Shown: positions 1-5,604, counted from the stretch's first letter. The stretch: DNA of 5,604 bases from an uncultured bacterium (GCA_905214365.1 CAJMMH010000192.1:1-5604); one strand, 5' to 3'. Notes: generated by a model from the letters alone, not told the origin. Translations and numbers: made by a program.

Positions 1-25
1 GATTGCGAATATCCGCTTGACTCAT

Positions 26-30
26 GGAGA
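26..30 (+). promoter_or_regulatory. Ribosome binding site deciding the histidine kinase start
   Basis: GGAGA lies 7 bases before the ATG at 38. It is only 1 base before an in-frame ATG at 32 and downstream of an in-frame TTG at 17. The spacing favours 38, which also puts the basic residues KLKTK directly before the first membrane segment, as expected for a kinase N-terminus. Confidence 0.6.
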
Positions 31-37
31 TATGTTT

Positions 38-1555
38 ATGAAGTTAAAGACCAAGCTGTTAGTATCGTTTTGCTGCATCGTTATGATGCCGATGATTTTA
101 TTTATGGTATTCGGATGCGCGTTAGTCCAGTATCAGGTCATGTCGATCCGGTATCAGTACGGGATCAGTGTCCATGCGTCTGATTTTATGGTGAACAGTA
201 CACGTCTGTTTGACCGTATGGTGGATCAGATTCAGCAGGATGTCGGGGCAAAGCTGGAGGAGGATCCGGATTTCCTGACGGATTTGGATGCGGTGAAGGC
301 GTACTGCGCCGAAGCGTCCGGACAGAATGTGAATCTGGTTGTATTTAAAAATAAGGAAGTTCTGTATGAGACGCAGGATCTGCAGGCGAATCTTTCAGAT
401 GAGCTTCAGGATGAACTGAGCAAGGGAGCGGAAGAGCATGCGGCAACCTATATTGGTGAAAAATGCGTCTTTATTTATAATATTGCGCAGACAGAGCAGA
501 CGGATGGAAACAGGGCGAGTATGTATGCGGTTATCTATGTGAATAAATGGATTCCCCAGATGAAGTCGCTGATGATTCAGTCTACCATATCAATCTTTTT
601 TATTCTGATTCTGACCGCGTCATTGTTTACCGTATGGATTTACCGGTCGATTGTCCGGCCAATTAATGTGCTGAAGGATTCGGCGTGCAAAATCCGGGAT
701 GGAAATCTGAATTTCCATATCAACGCAAGTGATAAGGATGAGCTTGGACAGCTCTGCATCTGCTTTGAGGAAATGCGTCAGCGGCTGAAAGAGACGTCTG
801 AAGAGAAGGTTCAGTATGACGAGGAAAGCAAGGAGCTGATCAGCAATATTTCCCATGATCTGAAAACGCCGATTACTGCAATTAAGGGGTATGTTGAGGG
901 CATTATGGACGGCGTGGCAGATACGCCTGAAAAGCTGAACCGTTATGTAAAGACGATTTATACCAAAGCAATTGATATGGACTGGCTGATTGATGAGCTG
1001 ACTTTCTATTCCAAGATTGATACGAACCGGATTCCGTACAACTTTAATAAGATCAATGTCAAGGATTATTTCGGAGACTGCGCGGATGAGGTCGGCATGG
1101 ATCTGGAAGCTTCCAACATCCGTTTCCAGTATACCAACTATGTTGATGAATCAGTAACTGTGATTGCGGATCCGGAGCAGCTGCGGCGTGTAATCAATAA
1201 TATTATCAGCAACTCGGTCAAGTATTTTGACAAGGACCGCAATTTTATCAATATGCGCATCCGTGATGTCGGCGATTTTATTCAGGTTGAGATTGAGGAC
1301 AATGCAAAGGGCATTGCCCAGAAAGATCTTCCATACATTTTTGACCGTTTTTACCGCACAGATTCGTCGAGAAATTCGATGAAGGGCGGAAGCGGAATCG
1401 GCCTGTCGATTGTGCGTAAGATTATTGAGGATCACGGAGGAAAAATCTGGGCAAACAGCAAGGAAGGCGTCGGTACAGTTATGTACTTTGTACTGAGAAA
1501 GGTAATCGAGCAGCCGAAGGAGGAAGAGGCAAATGGCAAAAATTCTGATCGTTGA
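38..1555 (+). CDS. Membrane sensor histidine kinase (HAMP, HisKA, HATPase_c)
   Basis: This is the sensor of a two-component system. It autophosphorylates on histidine and passes the phosphate to the regulator encoded next. From the ATG at 38 it has 505 residues. A membrane span at about 8-31 is followed by an extracytoplasmic sensor of about 150 residues that I cannot assign to a family and that contains Cys90 and Cys143. A second span lies at about 182-203 and a HAMP linker at about 204-257. The H-box is SHDLKTP with phosphoacceptor His273; the DxxT following it is typical of kinases that also dephosphorylate their partner. The ATPase domain has an N-box (NNIISNSVKY, Asn392), G1 box DNAKGI (Asp421), F-box FDRFYRTD (435-442) and G2 box GGSGIGLS (450-457). 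Odd point: G1 has Ala423 where the DxGxG consensus has Gly. The reading frame is open to the window edge, so a longer N-terminus is not strictly excluded. The signal sensed is unknown. Confidence 0.95.
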   Translation: MKLKTKLLVSFCCIVMMPMILFMVFGCALVQYQVMSIRYQYGISVHASDFMVNSTRLFDRMVDQIQQDVGAKLEEDPDFLTDLDAVKAYCAEASGQNVNLVVFKNKEVLYETQDLQANLSDELQDELSKGAEEHAATYIGEKCVFIYNIAQTEQTDGNRASMYAVIYVNKWIPQMKSLMIQSTISIFFILILTASLFTVWIYRSIVRPINVLKDSACKIRDGNLNFHINASDKDELGQLCICFEEMRQRLKETSEEKVQYDEESKELISNISHDLKTPITAIKGYVEGIMDGVADTPEKLNRYVKTIYTKAIDMDWLIDELTFYSKIDTNRIPYNFNKINVKDYFGDCADEVGMDLEASNIRFQYTNYVDESVTVIADPEQLRRVINNIISNSVKYFDKDRNFINMRIRDVGDFIQVEIEDNAKGIAQKDLPYIFDRFYRTDSSRNSMKGGSGIGLSIVRKIIEDHGGKIWANSKEGVGTVMYFVLRKVIEQPKEEEANGKNSDR

Positions 1556-2222
1556 GGATGAAGTAAGTATTGCAGAGCTGGAGAAAGACTATCTGGAGCT
1601 TTCCGGCTTTGATGTAGATATTGAAAATGACGGAACCAGGGGCTTAAAGCGGGCACTGTCTCAGGAGTATAACCTGATGATTCTGGATCTGATGCTGCCG
1701 GGAACAGATGGCTTCGAGATCTGCCGCCGTGTGCGCGAGGTGAAGGATATTCCGGTTCTGATGGTGTCAGCAAAAAAGGATGATATTGATAAGATCCGCG
1801 GGCTTGGACTTGGCGCAGATGATTATATCACCAAGCCGTTCAGTCCGAGCGAGCTGGTAGCGCGTGTCAAGGCGCATCTGGCGCGCTATGAGCGTCTGGT
1901 CGGCGGCAATGTCCAGAAAAATGATATCGTAGAGATCCGCGGCATCCGGATCGACAAGACCGCGCGCCGTGTCTGGGTAAACGGAGAAGAAAAGCAGTTT
2001 ACAACCAAGGAATTTGATCTGCTTACCTTCCTTGCGGAAAATCCGAATCACGTCTTTACCAAGGACGAGCTGTTCCGCCGCATCTGGGCGATGGAGTCCA
2101 TCGGTGATATTGCGACTGTCACGGTTCATATCAAGAAGATCCGTGAAAAGATCGAGCTTGATACTTCCAAGCCGCAGTACATCGAGACCATCTGGGGCGT
2201 TGGATACCGGTTCAAGGTCTGA
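1533..2222 (+). CDS. OmpR/PhoB-family response regulator
   Basis: This is a DNA-binding transcription regulator, the probable partner of the upstream kinase. Its 229 residues are the usual length for the family. The receiver domain (about 1-118) has the acidic pocket Glu8-Asp9, phosphoacceptor Asp52 in LILDLMLPGTDGFE context, switch residues Ser79 and Tyr98, and the conserved Lys101 in a KPF motif. A winged-helix domain (about 131-229) follows, with the recognition-helix region TVTVHIKKIREKI and the C-terminal hairpin ending WGVGYRFKV, both characteristic of OmpR-type regulators. The start is set by AAGGAGG at 1517-1523, nine bases before the ATG. The gene overlaps the 3' end of the kinase by 23 bases in another frame, which suggests translational coupling and a fixed ratio of the two proteins. 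Kinase-before-regulator is the less common order. Target genes cannot be told from the sequence. Confidence 0.96.
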   Translation: MAKILIVEDEVSIAELEKDYLELSGFDVDIENDGTRGLKRALSQEYNLMILDLMLPGTDGFEICRRVREVKDIPVLMVSAKKDDIDKIRGLGLGADDYITKPFSPSELVARVKAHLARYERLVGGNVQKNDIVEIRGIRIDKTARRVWVNGEEKQFTTKEFDLLTFLAENPNHVFTKDELFRRIWAMESIGDIATVTVHIKKIREKIELDTSKPQYIETIWGVGYRFKV

Positions 2223-2271
2223 TGGATGCGGAGAGAAGATGTGCAGAAGAGGAAAGGAAATAAAATCAAGA

Positions 2272-2919
2272 ATGAAAAAATATCTGTTTTTTGACCTGGA
2301 CGGCACGCTGACCGATCCGATGGAGGGAATCTGCAAGTCGGCGGCGCGCGGTCTGGCGCATTTTGGCATTGAAAAGGATTACCGGGAGCTGACATATTTT
2401 ATCGGTCCGCCGTTAATGGATACCTACCGCGACCGGTTCGGTATGACGCAGGAGCAGGCAAAAGAGGCGGTGCGGGTATTTCGCGAGTATTTTGTGCCGA
2501 CCGGAATCTACGAAAATAAGCTGTATCCGGGAATTCCGGAAATGCTGCAGAGCCTGAAAGAGCAGGGAAAGGTATTGTGCGTGGCTACTTCCAAGCCGGA
2601 GCCGATGGCGATTACCGTTCTGGAGCATTTCGGAATCCGTAAGTATTTTGATTACGTCTGCGGAAGCACGATGGATGAGACGAGAACCGCAAAGTCCGAG
2701 GTGCTTGCGTACGCAATGAAAACCGCAGGCGCGTACGAAAAGCAGGAGGCTGTTATGATCGGCGACCGCTGCTATGACGCGGCGGGAGCGGCAAAGATCG
2801 GTATTGACTGCGTCGGTGTTTCGTATGGCTACGGCTCGCATGAGGAACTGGAAAAGGCGGGAGTGATCCGCGTTGCGGACAGCGTAGCGCAGCTGCAGGA
2901 AATCCTGACGCGGCTGTAA
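2272..2919 (+). CDS. HAD-superfamily phosphatase (phosphoglycolate phosphatase / 5'-nucleotidase-like)
   Basis: This is a soluble 215-residue haloacid-dehalogenase-type hydrolase that probably removes phosphate from a small metabolite. Motif I is FFDLDGT with nucleophile Asp8 and acid/base Asp10. An alpha-helical cap of the C1 type lies between about 15 and 85. Motif II is ATSKP with Thr106, motif III Lys141 follows a GSTMDETRT stretch, and motif IV is IGDRCYD with the metal-binding Asp165 and Asp169. The GSxxDxTR pattern before the motif III lysine recalls the branch annotated as 5'-nucleotidase-like or Gph-like HADs, but the substrate is not readable from sequence. The gene starts 49 bases after the regulator and was probably transcribed with it. 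The ATG at 2272 is preferred because the first strand of the fold begins there. Its upstream purine-rich site (about 2248-2258) is spaced rather far, and an in-frame ATG at 2239 would add eleven mostly polar or basic residues. Confidence 0.9.
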   Translation: MKKYLFFDLDGTLTDPMEGICKSAARGLAHFGIEKDYRELTYFIGPPLMDTYRDRFGMTQEQAKEAVRVFREYFVPTGIYENKLYPGIPEMLQSLKEQGKVLCVATSKPEPMAITVLEHFGIRKYFDYVCGSTMDETRTAKSEVLAYAMKTAGAYEKQEAVMIGDRCYDAAGAAKIGIDCVGVSYGYGSHEELEKAGVIRVADSVAQLQEILTRL

Positions 2920-2922
2920 TTC

Positions 2923-3126
2923 CTGTATGCGAAGCATCGGCAAGATACGTTGTTATTTGTGCAGCGCGTGAACAGCAGCGGAATCGTTACTGTTCACGCT
3001 ACGCTCAAACAGTAACGGATTTTGCCGATGCTTCGCATGCAGAATCGGCAAAATCCCGCAACCACTACGTTATCTTACGGAATTTTCAGTTCAGAAAATT
3101 CCTACCGTGAACTGTAACGCGGAATC
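2923..3126. repeat. Composite inverted-repeat element (non-coding, MITE/REP-like)
   Basis: This accounts for most of the gap between the phosphatase and rpmG. The outer arms 2923-2943 and 3022-3042 are reverse complements at 20 of 21 positions (core ATGCGAAGCATCGGCAA). Inside and beyond them are further perfect stems: 2966-2975 with 2990-2999 (GCGTGAACAG); 2985-2994 with 3008-3017 (CGTTACTGTT); 3017-3029 with 3044-3056 (GGATTTTGCCGAT); and 3079-3087 with 3094-3102 (GGAATTTTC). Variants of GTGAACAGTAACG occur at 2968-2980 (plus), 2985-2997 (minus) and 3107-3119 (plus), with a partial copy at 3008-3017. Several stems share bases and so exclude one another. No convincing gene lies here, and no stem is followed by a clear T-run, so it is not a standard terminator. 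I infer a small mobile or repetitive non-coding element; its true borders are uncertain. Confidence 0.7.
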
Positions 3127-3157
3127 AAATGCTGCCGCGGATTTTCACAAAAAAGAC

Positions 3158-3186
3158 TTGACGCAAATCCATCTGTATGCTATACT
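3158..3186 (+). promoter_or_regulatory. Strong sigma-A promoter of the rpmG-secE-nusG operon
   Basis: The -35 box TTGACG (3158-3163) and -10 box TATACT (3181-3186) are separated by an ideal 17 bases, and a TGC just before the -10 box (3178-3180) gives an extended -10. An A/T-rich stretch lies upstream (about 3141-3155). Transcription should begin near 3193, giving a leader of about 90 bases before rpmG. A strong constitutive or growth-rate-linked promoter suits ribosomal genes. Confidence 0.88.
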
Positions 3187-3200
3187 TGCAAAGCGTGTGG

Positions 3201-3221
3201 AAGACGCCAGGTCTTTTTTTT
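3201..3221 (+). terminator. Possible leader attenuator: short hairpin with T-run
   Basis: AAGAC (3201-3205) can pair with GTCTT (3211-3215) around a GCCAG loop, and eight T's run from 3214 to 3221. It sits only about 10-30 bases after the predicted transcription start, so it would act on very short transcripts. The stem is only five base pairs and includes part of the T-run, so termination may be weak. GCGT (3193-3196) with ACGC (3204-3207) is a competing pairing. Function is inferred only from shape and position. Confidence 0.35.
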
Positions 3222-3281
3222 GTGCGCAAAAACAAAAACGAGACTCAGATGCAAAAAAAAATATTAGTGGAGGTGGAAGTT

Positions 3282-3431
3282 GTGCGTGTAAAAATCACAT
3301 TGGCATGTACCGAGTGCAAGCAGCGGAATTACAACATGACAAAAGATAAGAAGACACATCCTGACAGAATGGAAACAAAGAAGTACTGCAGATTCTGCAA
3401 GAAGCATACGTCTCACAAGGAAACGAAATAA
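3282..3431 (+). CDS. rpmG: 50S ribosomal protein L33
   Basis: This is a small protein of the large ribosomal subunit. Its 49 residues match the family length. Two CxxC pairs (Cys9-Cys12 and Cys36-Cys39) form the zinc ribbon of the metal-binding version of L33, and the body has the typical run RNYNMTKDKK...ETKKYCRFCKKHTSHKETK (shown with a gap). The start is GTG, fixed by GGAGG at 3269-3273 eight bases upstream and by the family's usual beginning MRVKITLACTEC. It is the first gene after the promoter at 3158-3186, and secE follows 23 bases later. Bacteria often also carry a cysteine-free L33 paralogue induced by zinc shortage; none is visible here. Confidence 0.96.
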   Translation: MRVKITLACTECKQRNYNMTKDKKTHPDRMETKKYCRFCKKHTSHKETK

Positions 3432-3454
3432 GTTTTCCGGCAAGGAGTGAATCT

Positions 3455-3703
3455 ATGGAAGAAGCAGGAAAGAAAAACCGTGCAAAGTCTGGCAAGCCGG
3501 CCAAGAACGCAAAGCCGTCTCTGGGCGCGCGTGCAAAGGATTTCTGCAAGGGAGTAAAGGCCGAGTTCAGGAAAATCATCTGGCCGACAAAGGATTCACT
3601 GACAAAGCAGACAATTGCGGTGCTGCTCGTATCTGTTGTACTGGGTGCGTTCATCCGTCTGTACGACATGGTTTGTCAGTATGTCATCAGTTTGATCAGA
3701 TAA
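3455..3703 (+). CDS. secE: Preprotein translocase subunit SecE
   Basis: SecE is the clamp subunit of the SecYEG channel that exports unfolded proteins across the cytoplasmic membrane. The 82-residue protein has a lysine-rich cytoplasmic N-terminus (about 6-36), the amphipathic segment with the family motif GVKAEFRKIIWPTKD (about 33-47), and a single membrane span at about 53-77. That is the short, one-span form usual in Gram-positive bacteria, unlike the three-span form of enterobacteria. AAGGAG at 3442-3447 lies seven bases before the ATG. It is placed between rpmG and nusG, its normal location, and no tRNA gene lies in the 23-base gap before it. The basic N-terminal extension is low in complexity and probably flexible. 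Confidence 0.95.
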   Translation: MEEAGKKNRAKSGKPAKNAKPSLGARAKDFCKGVKAEFRKIIWPTKDSLTKQTIAVLLVSVVLGAFIRLYDMVCQYVISLIR

Positions 3704-3716
3704 GAGAGGAACAAGC

Positions 3717-4241
3717 ATGGAAGAAGCAAGATGGTACGTTGTCCATACCTATTCCGGTTATGAGAATAAGGTAAAGGCCGACCTTGAAAAAACAATCGAG
3801 AACCGTAATCTTCAGGATCAGATCTTTGAAGTTACGATCCCGCTCCAGGAAGTCACGGAGAGCAAGGATGGCGCAGCTAAGACATCCATGAAAAAGCTGT
3901 TCCCGGCATACGTTCTGGTTCATATGATCCTGAATGACGATACTTGGTATGTTGTGCGGAATACCCGCGGCGTTACGGGCTTTGTAGGTCCGGGATCCAA
4001 GCCGGTTCCGCTGACAGAAGAGGAGATCCAGGCGCTCGGTACCTTTATGGGCGAGAAGACAGTTGCGCCGTCCCTGTATAAAGAAGGCGATTATATTACT
4101 GTTATTTCCGGCGCATGGGAAGGCACGTCCGGCATGGTTCGTGCAGTGGACGAGCAGAAGGAAACGGTTACCATTCATGTAGACATGTTTGGCCGCGAGA
4201 CTCCGGTTGAACTCAATTTTACTGAAATCAGGAAAGAGTAA
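3717..4241 (+). CDS. nusG: Transcription termination/antitermination factor NusG
   Basis: NusG binds RNA polymerase across the active cleft, modulates pausing and termination, and links transcription to translation or Rho. The 174-residue protein has an N-terminal NGN domain (about 5-108) with the hallmarks WYVVHTYSGYENKV, the LFPAYVLV strand and RNTRGVTGFVGPG, followed by a C-terminal KOW domain (about 120-172) with GDYITVISGAWEGTSGMV and VDMFGRETPVEL. The usual FPGYV motif reads FPAYV here, a mild variant. A GAGAGGA site at 3704-3710 precedes the ATG, and the gap from secE is 13 bases, so the two are clearly in one transcript. No insertion domain is present. No promoter is evident between nusG and rplK, so the transcript probably continues. 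Confidence 0.97.
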   Translation: MEEARWYVVHTYSGYENKVKADLEKTIENRNLQDQIFEVTIPLQEVTESKDGAAKTSMKKLFPAYVLVHMILNDDTWYVVRNTRGVTGFVGPGSKPVPLTEEEIQALGTFMGEKTVAPSLYKEGDYITVISGAWEGTSGMVRAVDEQKETVTIHVDMFGRETPVELNFTEIRKE

Positions 4242-4263
4242 CCCGTCAGGGTTGCTGTGCCGC

Positions 4264-4292
4264 AGTGGGAGGGACATTCCCGCAAATACCAC
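4264..4292 (+). promoter_or_regulatory. Predicted L1-binding leader element of rplK (first copy)
   Basis: GTGG (4265-4268) pairs with CCAC (4289-4292), and GGG (4271-4273) pairs with CCC (4279-4281) across a small loop. An asymmetric internal loop separates the helices: GA on the 5' side and GCAAATA on the 3' side. The same element recurs at 4769-4797 with 27 of 29 bases identical. L1 is known to repress the L11-L1 messenger by binding a structure that mimics its site in 23S rRNA; assigning this element to L1 is inference from position and fold. It ends eight bases before the rplK site AGGAGG (4301-4306). Confidence 0.7.
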
Positions 4293-4313
4293 ATTATTTT
4301 AGGAGGTGCCACA

Positions 4314-4739
4314 ATGGCAAAGAAAGTTGCAGGATACATCAAGTTACAGATTCCCGGTGGAAAGGCTACACCGGCTCCGCCAGTAGGTCCGGCTCTTGGA
4401 CAGAAGGGTGTTAACATCGTTCAGTTTACCAAAGAGTTCAACGCAAAGACCGCTGATCAGGCTGGTATGATCATTCCGGTTGTTATCACCGTATACGCAG
4501 ACAAGAGCTTTACTTTTGTTTGCAAGACTCCGCCGGCAGCCGTTCTGTTAAAGAAGGCATGCAATATCCAGACCGCTTCTGCAAAGCCGAACAAGGATAA
4601 GGTTGCAACCATCAGCAGAGCTGAGGTTCAGAAGATCGCTGAGCTGAAGATGCCTGACCTGAATGCAGGAAGCATCGAAGCAGCTACCAGCATGATCGCT
4701 GGAACCGCTCGCAGCATGGGAATCACCGTTGTTGACTAA
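4314..4739 (+). CDS. rplK: 50S ribosomal protein L11
   Basis: L11 forms, with its 23S rRNA segment, the base of the factor-binding stalk where elongation factors act; in other bacteria it is also needed for RelA activation and is the thiostrepton target region. The 141 residues match the family. The N-terminal domain shows the proline-rich GKATPAPPVGPALGQKGVNI (16-35) and QFTKEFNAKT. The C-terminal rRNA-binding domain (about 70-141) has KTPPAAVLLKKA and ends with AGTARSMGITVVD. The ATG at 4314 is preceded by a strong AGGAGG (4301-4306); an upstream in-frame ATG-less extension to 4257 would run through the leader element and is rejected. The gene follows nusG by 72 bases and is followed by rplA, the standard L11 operon order. 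Confidence 0.98.
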   Translation: MAKKVAGYIKLQIPGGKATPAPPVGPALGQKGVNIVQFTKEFNAKTADQAGMIIPVVITVYADKSFTFVCKTPPAAVLLKKACNIQTASAKPNKDKVATISRAEVQKIAELKMPDLNAGSIEAATSMIAGTARSMGITVVD

Positions 4740-4768
4740 TTGCACGGGAGAGATTGGATAGTTAAGTA

Positions 4769-4797
4769 AGTGGGAGGGTTATTCCCGCAAATACCAC
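4769..4797 (+). promoter_or_regulatory. Predicted L1-binding leader element of rplA (second copy)
   Basis: This has the same fold as the copy before rplK: GTGG (4770-4773) with CCAC (4794-4797), GGG (4776-4778) with CCC (4784-4786), and the same GA/GCAAATA internal loop. The only differences are two bases in the apical loop, where variation does not affect pairing. The outer helix ends one base before the rplA site AGGAGG (4799-4804), so binding or folding here would directly hinder ribosome access. L1 as the ligand is inferred from the gene context. Confidence 0.7.
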
Positions 4798-4809
4798 CAG
4801 GAGGTTATC

Positions 4810-5505
4810 ATGAAAAGAGGAAAGAAATATGTAGAGGCTGCTAAGCTGGTTGACCGCACAGTTCTCTACGATACAGACGAAGCCATTGCCATTGTTAAGA
4901 AGGCAGCAAGCGCAAAGTTTGACGAGACCGTTGAGGCTCACATCAGAACCGGATGCGATGGACGTCATGCAGATCAGCAGATCCGCGGCGCAGTTGTACT
5001 GCCGCACGGAACCGGTAAGAACGTTCGCGTTCTGGTATTTGCTAAGAACGACAAGGCAGATATCGCTCGCGAGGCAGGCGCTGACTACGTTGGAGCTGAG
5101 GAGCTGATTCCGAAGATCCAGAATGAGGGATGGCTTGATTTCGATGTTGTTGTTGCGACTCCTGATATGATGGGCGTTGTAGGACGCCTGGGTCGTGTAC
5201 TTGGACCGAAGGGCTTGATGCCGAACCCGAAGGCTGGAACTGTAACGATGGACGTTGCAAAGGCTGTTAAGGATATCAAAGCTGGTAAGATCGAGTACAG
5301 ACTGGACAAGACCAATATTATTCACGTTCCGGTAGGTAAGGTTTCCTTTACCGAGGAGCAGCTGAAGGAAAACTTCCAGACACTGATTGATGCACTGATT
5401 AAGGCAAAGCCGAGCACTCTGAAGGGTACCTACATGAAGAGTGTTGTGCTGACTTCCACAATGGGTCCTGGCGTTAAGCTGAACCCGATCAAGTTCCTGG
5501 GCTAA
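4810..5505 (+). CDS. rplA: 50S ribosomal protein L1
   Basis: L1 forms the mobile stalk near the ribosomal exit site and helps release deacylated tRNA; in many bacteria it also represses its own operon at the messenger level. The 231 residues match the family length. The start MKRGKKYVEAAKLVDR is typical. The family signature runs at 125-145: GRLGRVLGPKGLMPNP followed by KAGTV. Other typical segments are the RNA-binding N-terminal strand FDETVEAHIRTGCDGRHADQ and the C-terminal MKSVVLTSTMGPGVKLNP. AGGAGG at 4799-4804 lies five bases before the ATG and abuts the second leader element. The intergenic distance from rplK is 70 bases. The gene is complete; a hairpin follows 14 bases after its stop codon. 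Confidence 0.98.
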   Translation: MKRGKKYVEAAKLVDRTVLYDTDEAIAIVKKAASAKFDETVEAHIRTGCDGRHADQQIRGAVVLPHGTGKNVRVLVFAKNDKADIAREAGADYVGAEELIPKIQNEGWLDFDVVVATPDMMGVVGRLGRVLGPKGLMPNPKAGTVTMDVAKAVKDIKAGKIEYRLDKTNIIHVPVGKVSFTEEQLKENFQTLIDALIKAKPSTLKGTYMKSVVLTSTMGPGVKLNPIKFLG

Positions 5506-5519
5506 TCAGGGACTGGGAG

Positions 5520-5546
5520 AAGGAGAAGCGTTCTGCTTCTCCTTTT
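5520..5546 (+). terminator. Hairpin after rplA, probable terminator or attenuator
   Basis: AAGGAGAAGC (5520-5529) pairs perfectly with GCTTCTCCTT (5535-5544) around the loop GTTCT. A short T-run (5543-5546) partly overlaps the stem and is followed by CTG, so release may be incomplete. In related operons rplJ-rplL follow rplA after a leader with attenuation, and partial read-through would fit. The last 58 bases to the window edge contain no gene start that I can recognise. Confidence 0.7.
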
Positions 5547-5604
5547 CTGATAAATGTACTCTCGGAGTCTTTTCTGCACTTGCTTTTACGGCCGATTTTC
5601 CGCC

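Noticed and set aside
1..37. Possible 3' end of an upstream gene, with a stop TGA at 18-20 in frame 3
   Set aside because: Only five codons are visible before that stop, and the other forward frames are also open to the edge, so no upstream gene can be supported.
2014..2271. In-frame extension of the phosphatase reading frame back into the regulator gene
   Set aside because: The extension overlaps the well-supported winged-helix domain in another frame and adds arginine/serine-rich sequence with no HAD features; the fold starts at 2272.
3079..3102. GGAATTTTC/GAAAATTCC hairpin as the terminator of the phosphatase transcript
   Set aside because: The stem is perfect but A/T-rich, and it is followed by TACCG rather than a T-run; it fits better as part of the repeat element.
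3118..3144. CGCGG/CCGCG hairpin followed by GATTTT as a terminator
   Set aside because: It has only five pairs, a 12-base loop and just four T's offset from the stem; too weak to call.
3107..3349. 80-residue plus-strand reading frame across the promoter and rpmG
   Set aside because: It spans the predicted promoter and T-run, overlaps rpmG in a different frame, and has no recognisable motif or ribosome site.
3432..3454. A tRNA gene between rpmG and secE, as found in some Clostridia
   Set aside because: The gap is only 23 bases, far too short for a tRNA.
4762..5325. Long minus-strand reading frame opposite rplA, with similar ones opposite nusG, the regulator and the phosphatase
   Set aside because: These are shadows of strongly conserved plus-strand genes. 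Their translations lack domain features and no promoter or ribosome site supports them.

Overview
The window looks like a chromosomal segment of a low-to-moderate GC Firmicute, most likely a clostridial gut bacterium of the Lachnospiraceae type. The reasons are the Firmicute-style order rpmG-secE-nusG-rplK-rplA, a short single-span SecE, a four-cysteine L33, strong AGGAGG-type ribosome binding sites and a textbook sigma-A promoter. The genus cannot be settled from the sequence alone. All seven or eight recognisable genes lie on the plus strand.

Left part (about 38-2919): a two-component system written kinase first. A two-span membrane histidine kinase overlaps by 23 bases an OmpR/PhoB-type response regulator. 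A HAD-superfamily phosphatase follows after 49 bases. The three were probably transcribed together, from a promoter outside the window. The stimulus and the target genes are not visible here.

Middle (2920-3281): a 362-base gap. Its first 200 bases are a dense set of inverted repeats with mutually exclusive hairpins, resembling a small non-coding repetitive element. Next comes a strong sigma-A promoter (3158-3186) and a roughly 90-base leader with a small hairpin and an eight-T run.

Right part (3282-5505): the start of the ribosomal/transcription operon: rpmG (L33), secE (translocase subunit), nusG (elongation factor), rplK (L11) and rplA (L1). Both rplK and rplA carry an almost identical 29-base element just before their ribosome binding site. 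It folds as two short helices around an asymmetric internal loop and is best read as a duplicated L1 autoregulatory binding site. A hairpin after rplA (5520-5546) probably terminates or attenuates transcription before whatever follows, by family precedent rplJ-rplL, which is not in the window.

Most of the window is conserved core genome. I see no defence system, phage gene, CRISPR array or new enzyme cluster. The points most worth a second look are the intergenic repeat element, the paired L1-type leaders and the leader hairpin at the operon promoter.
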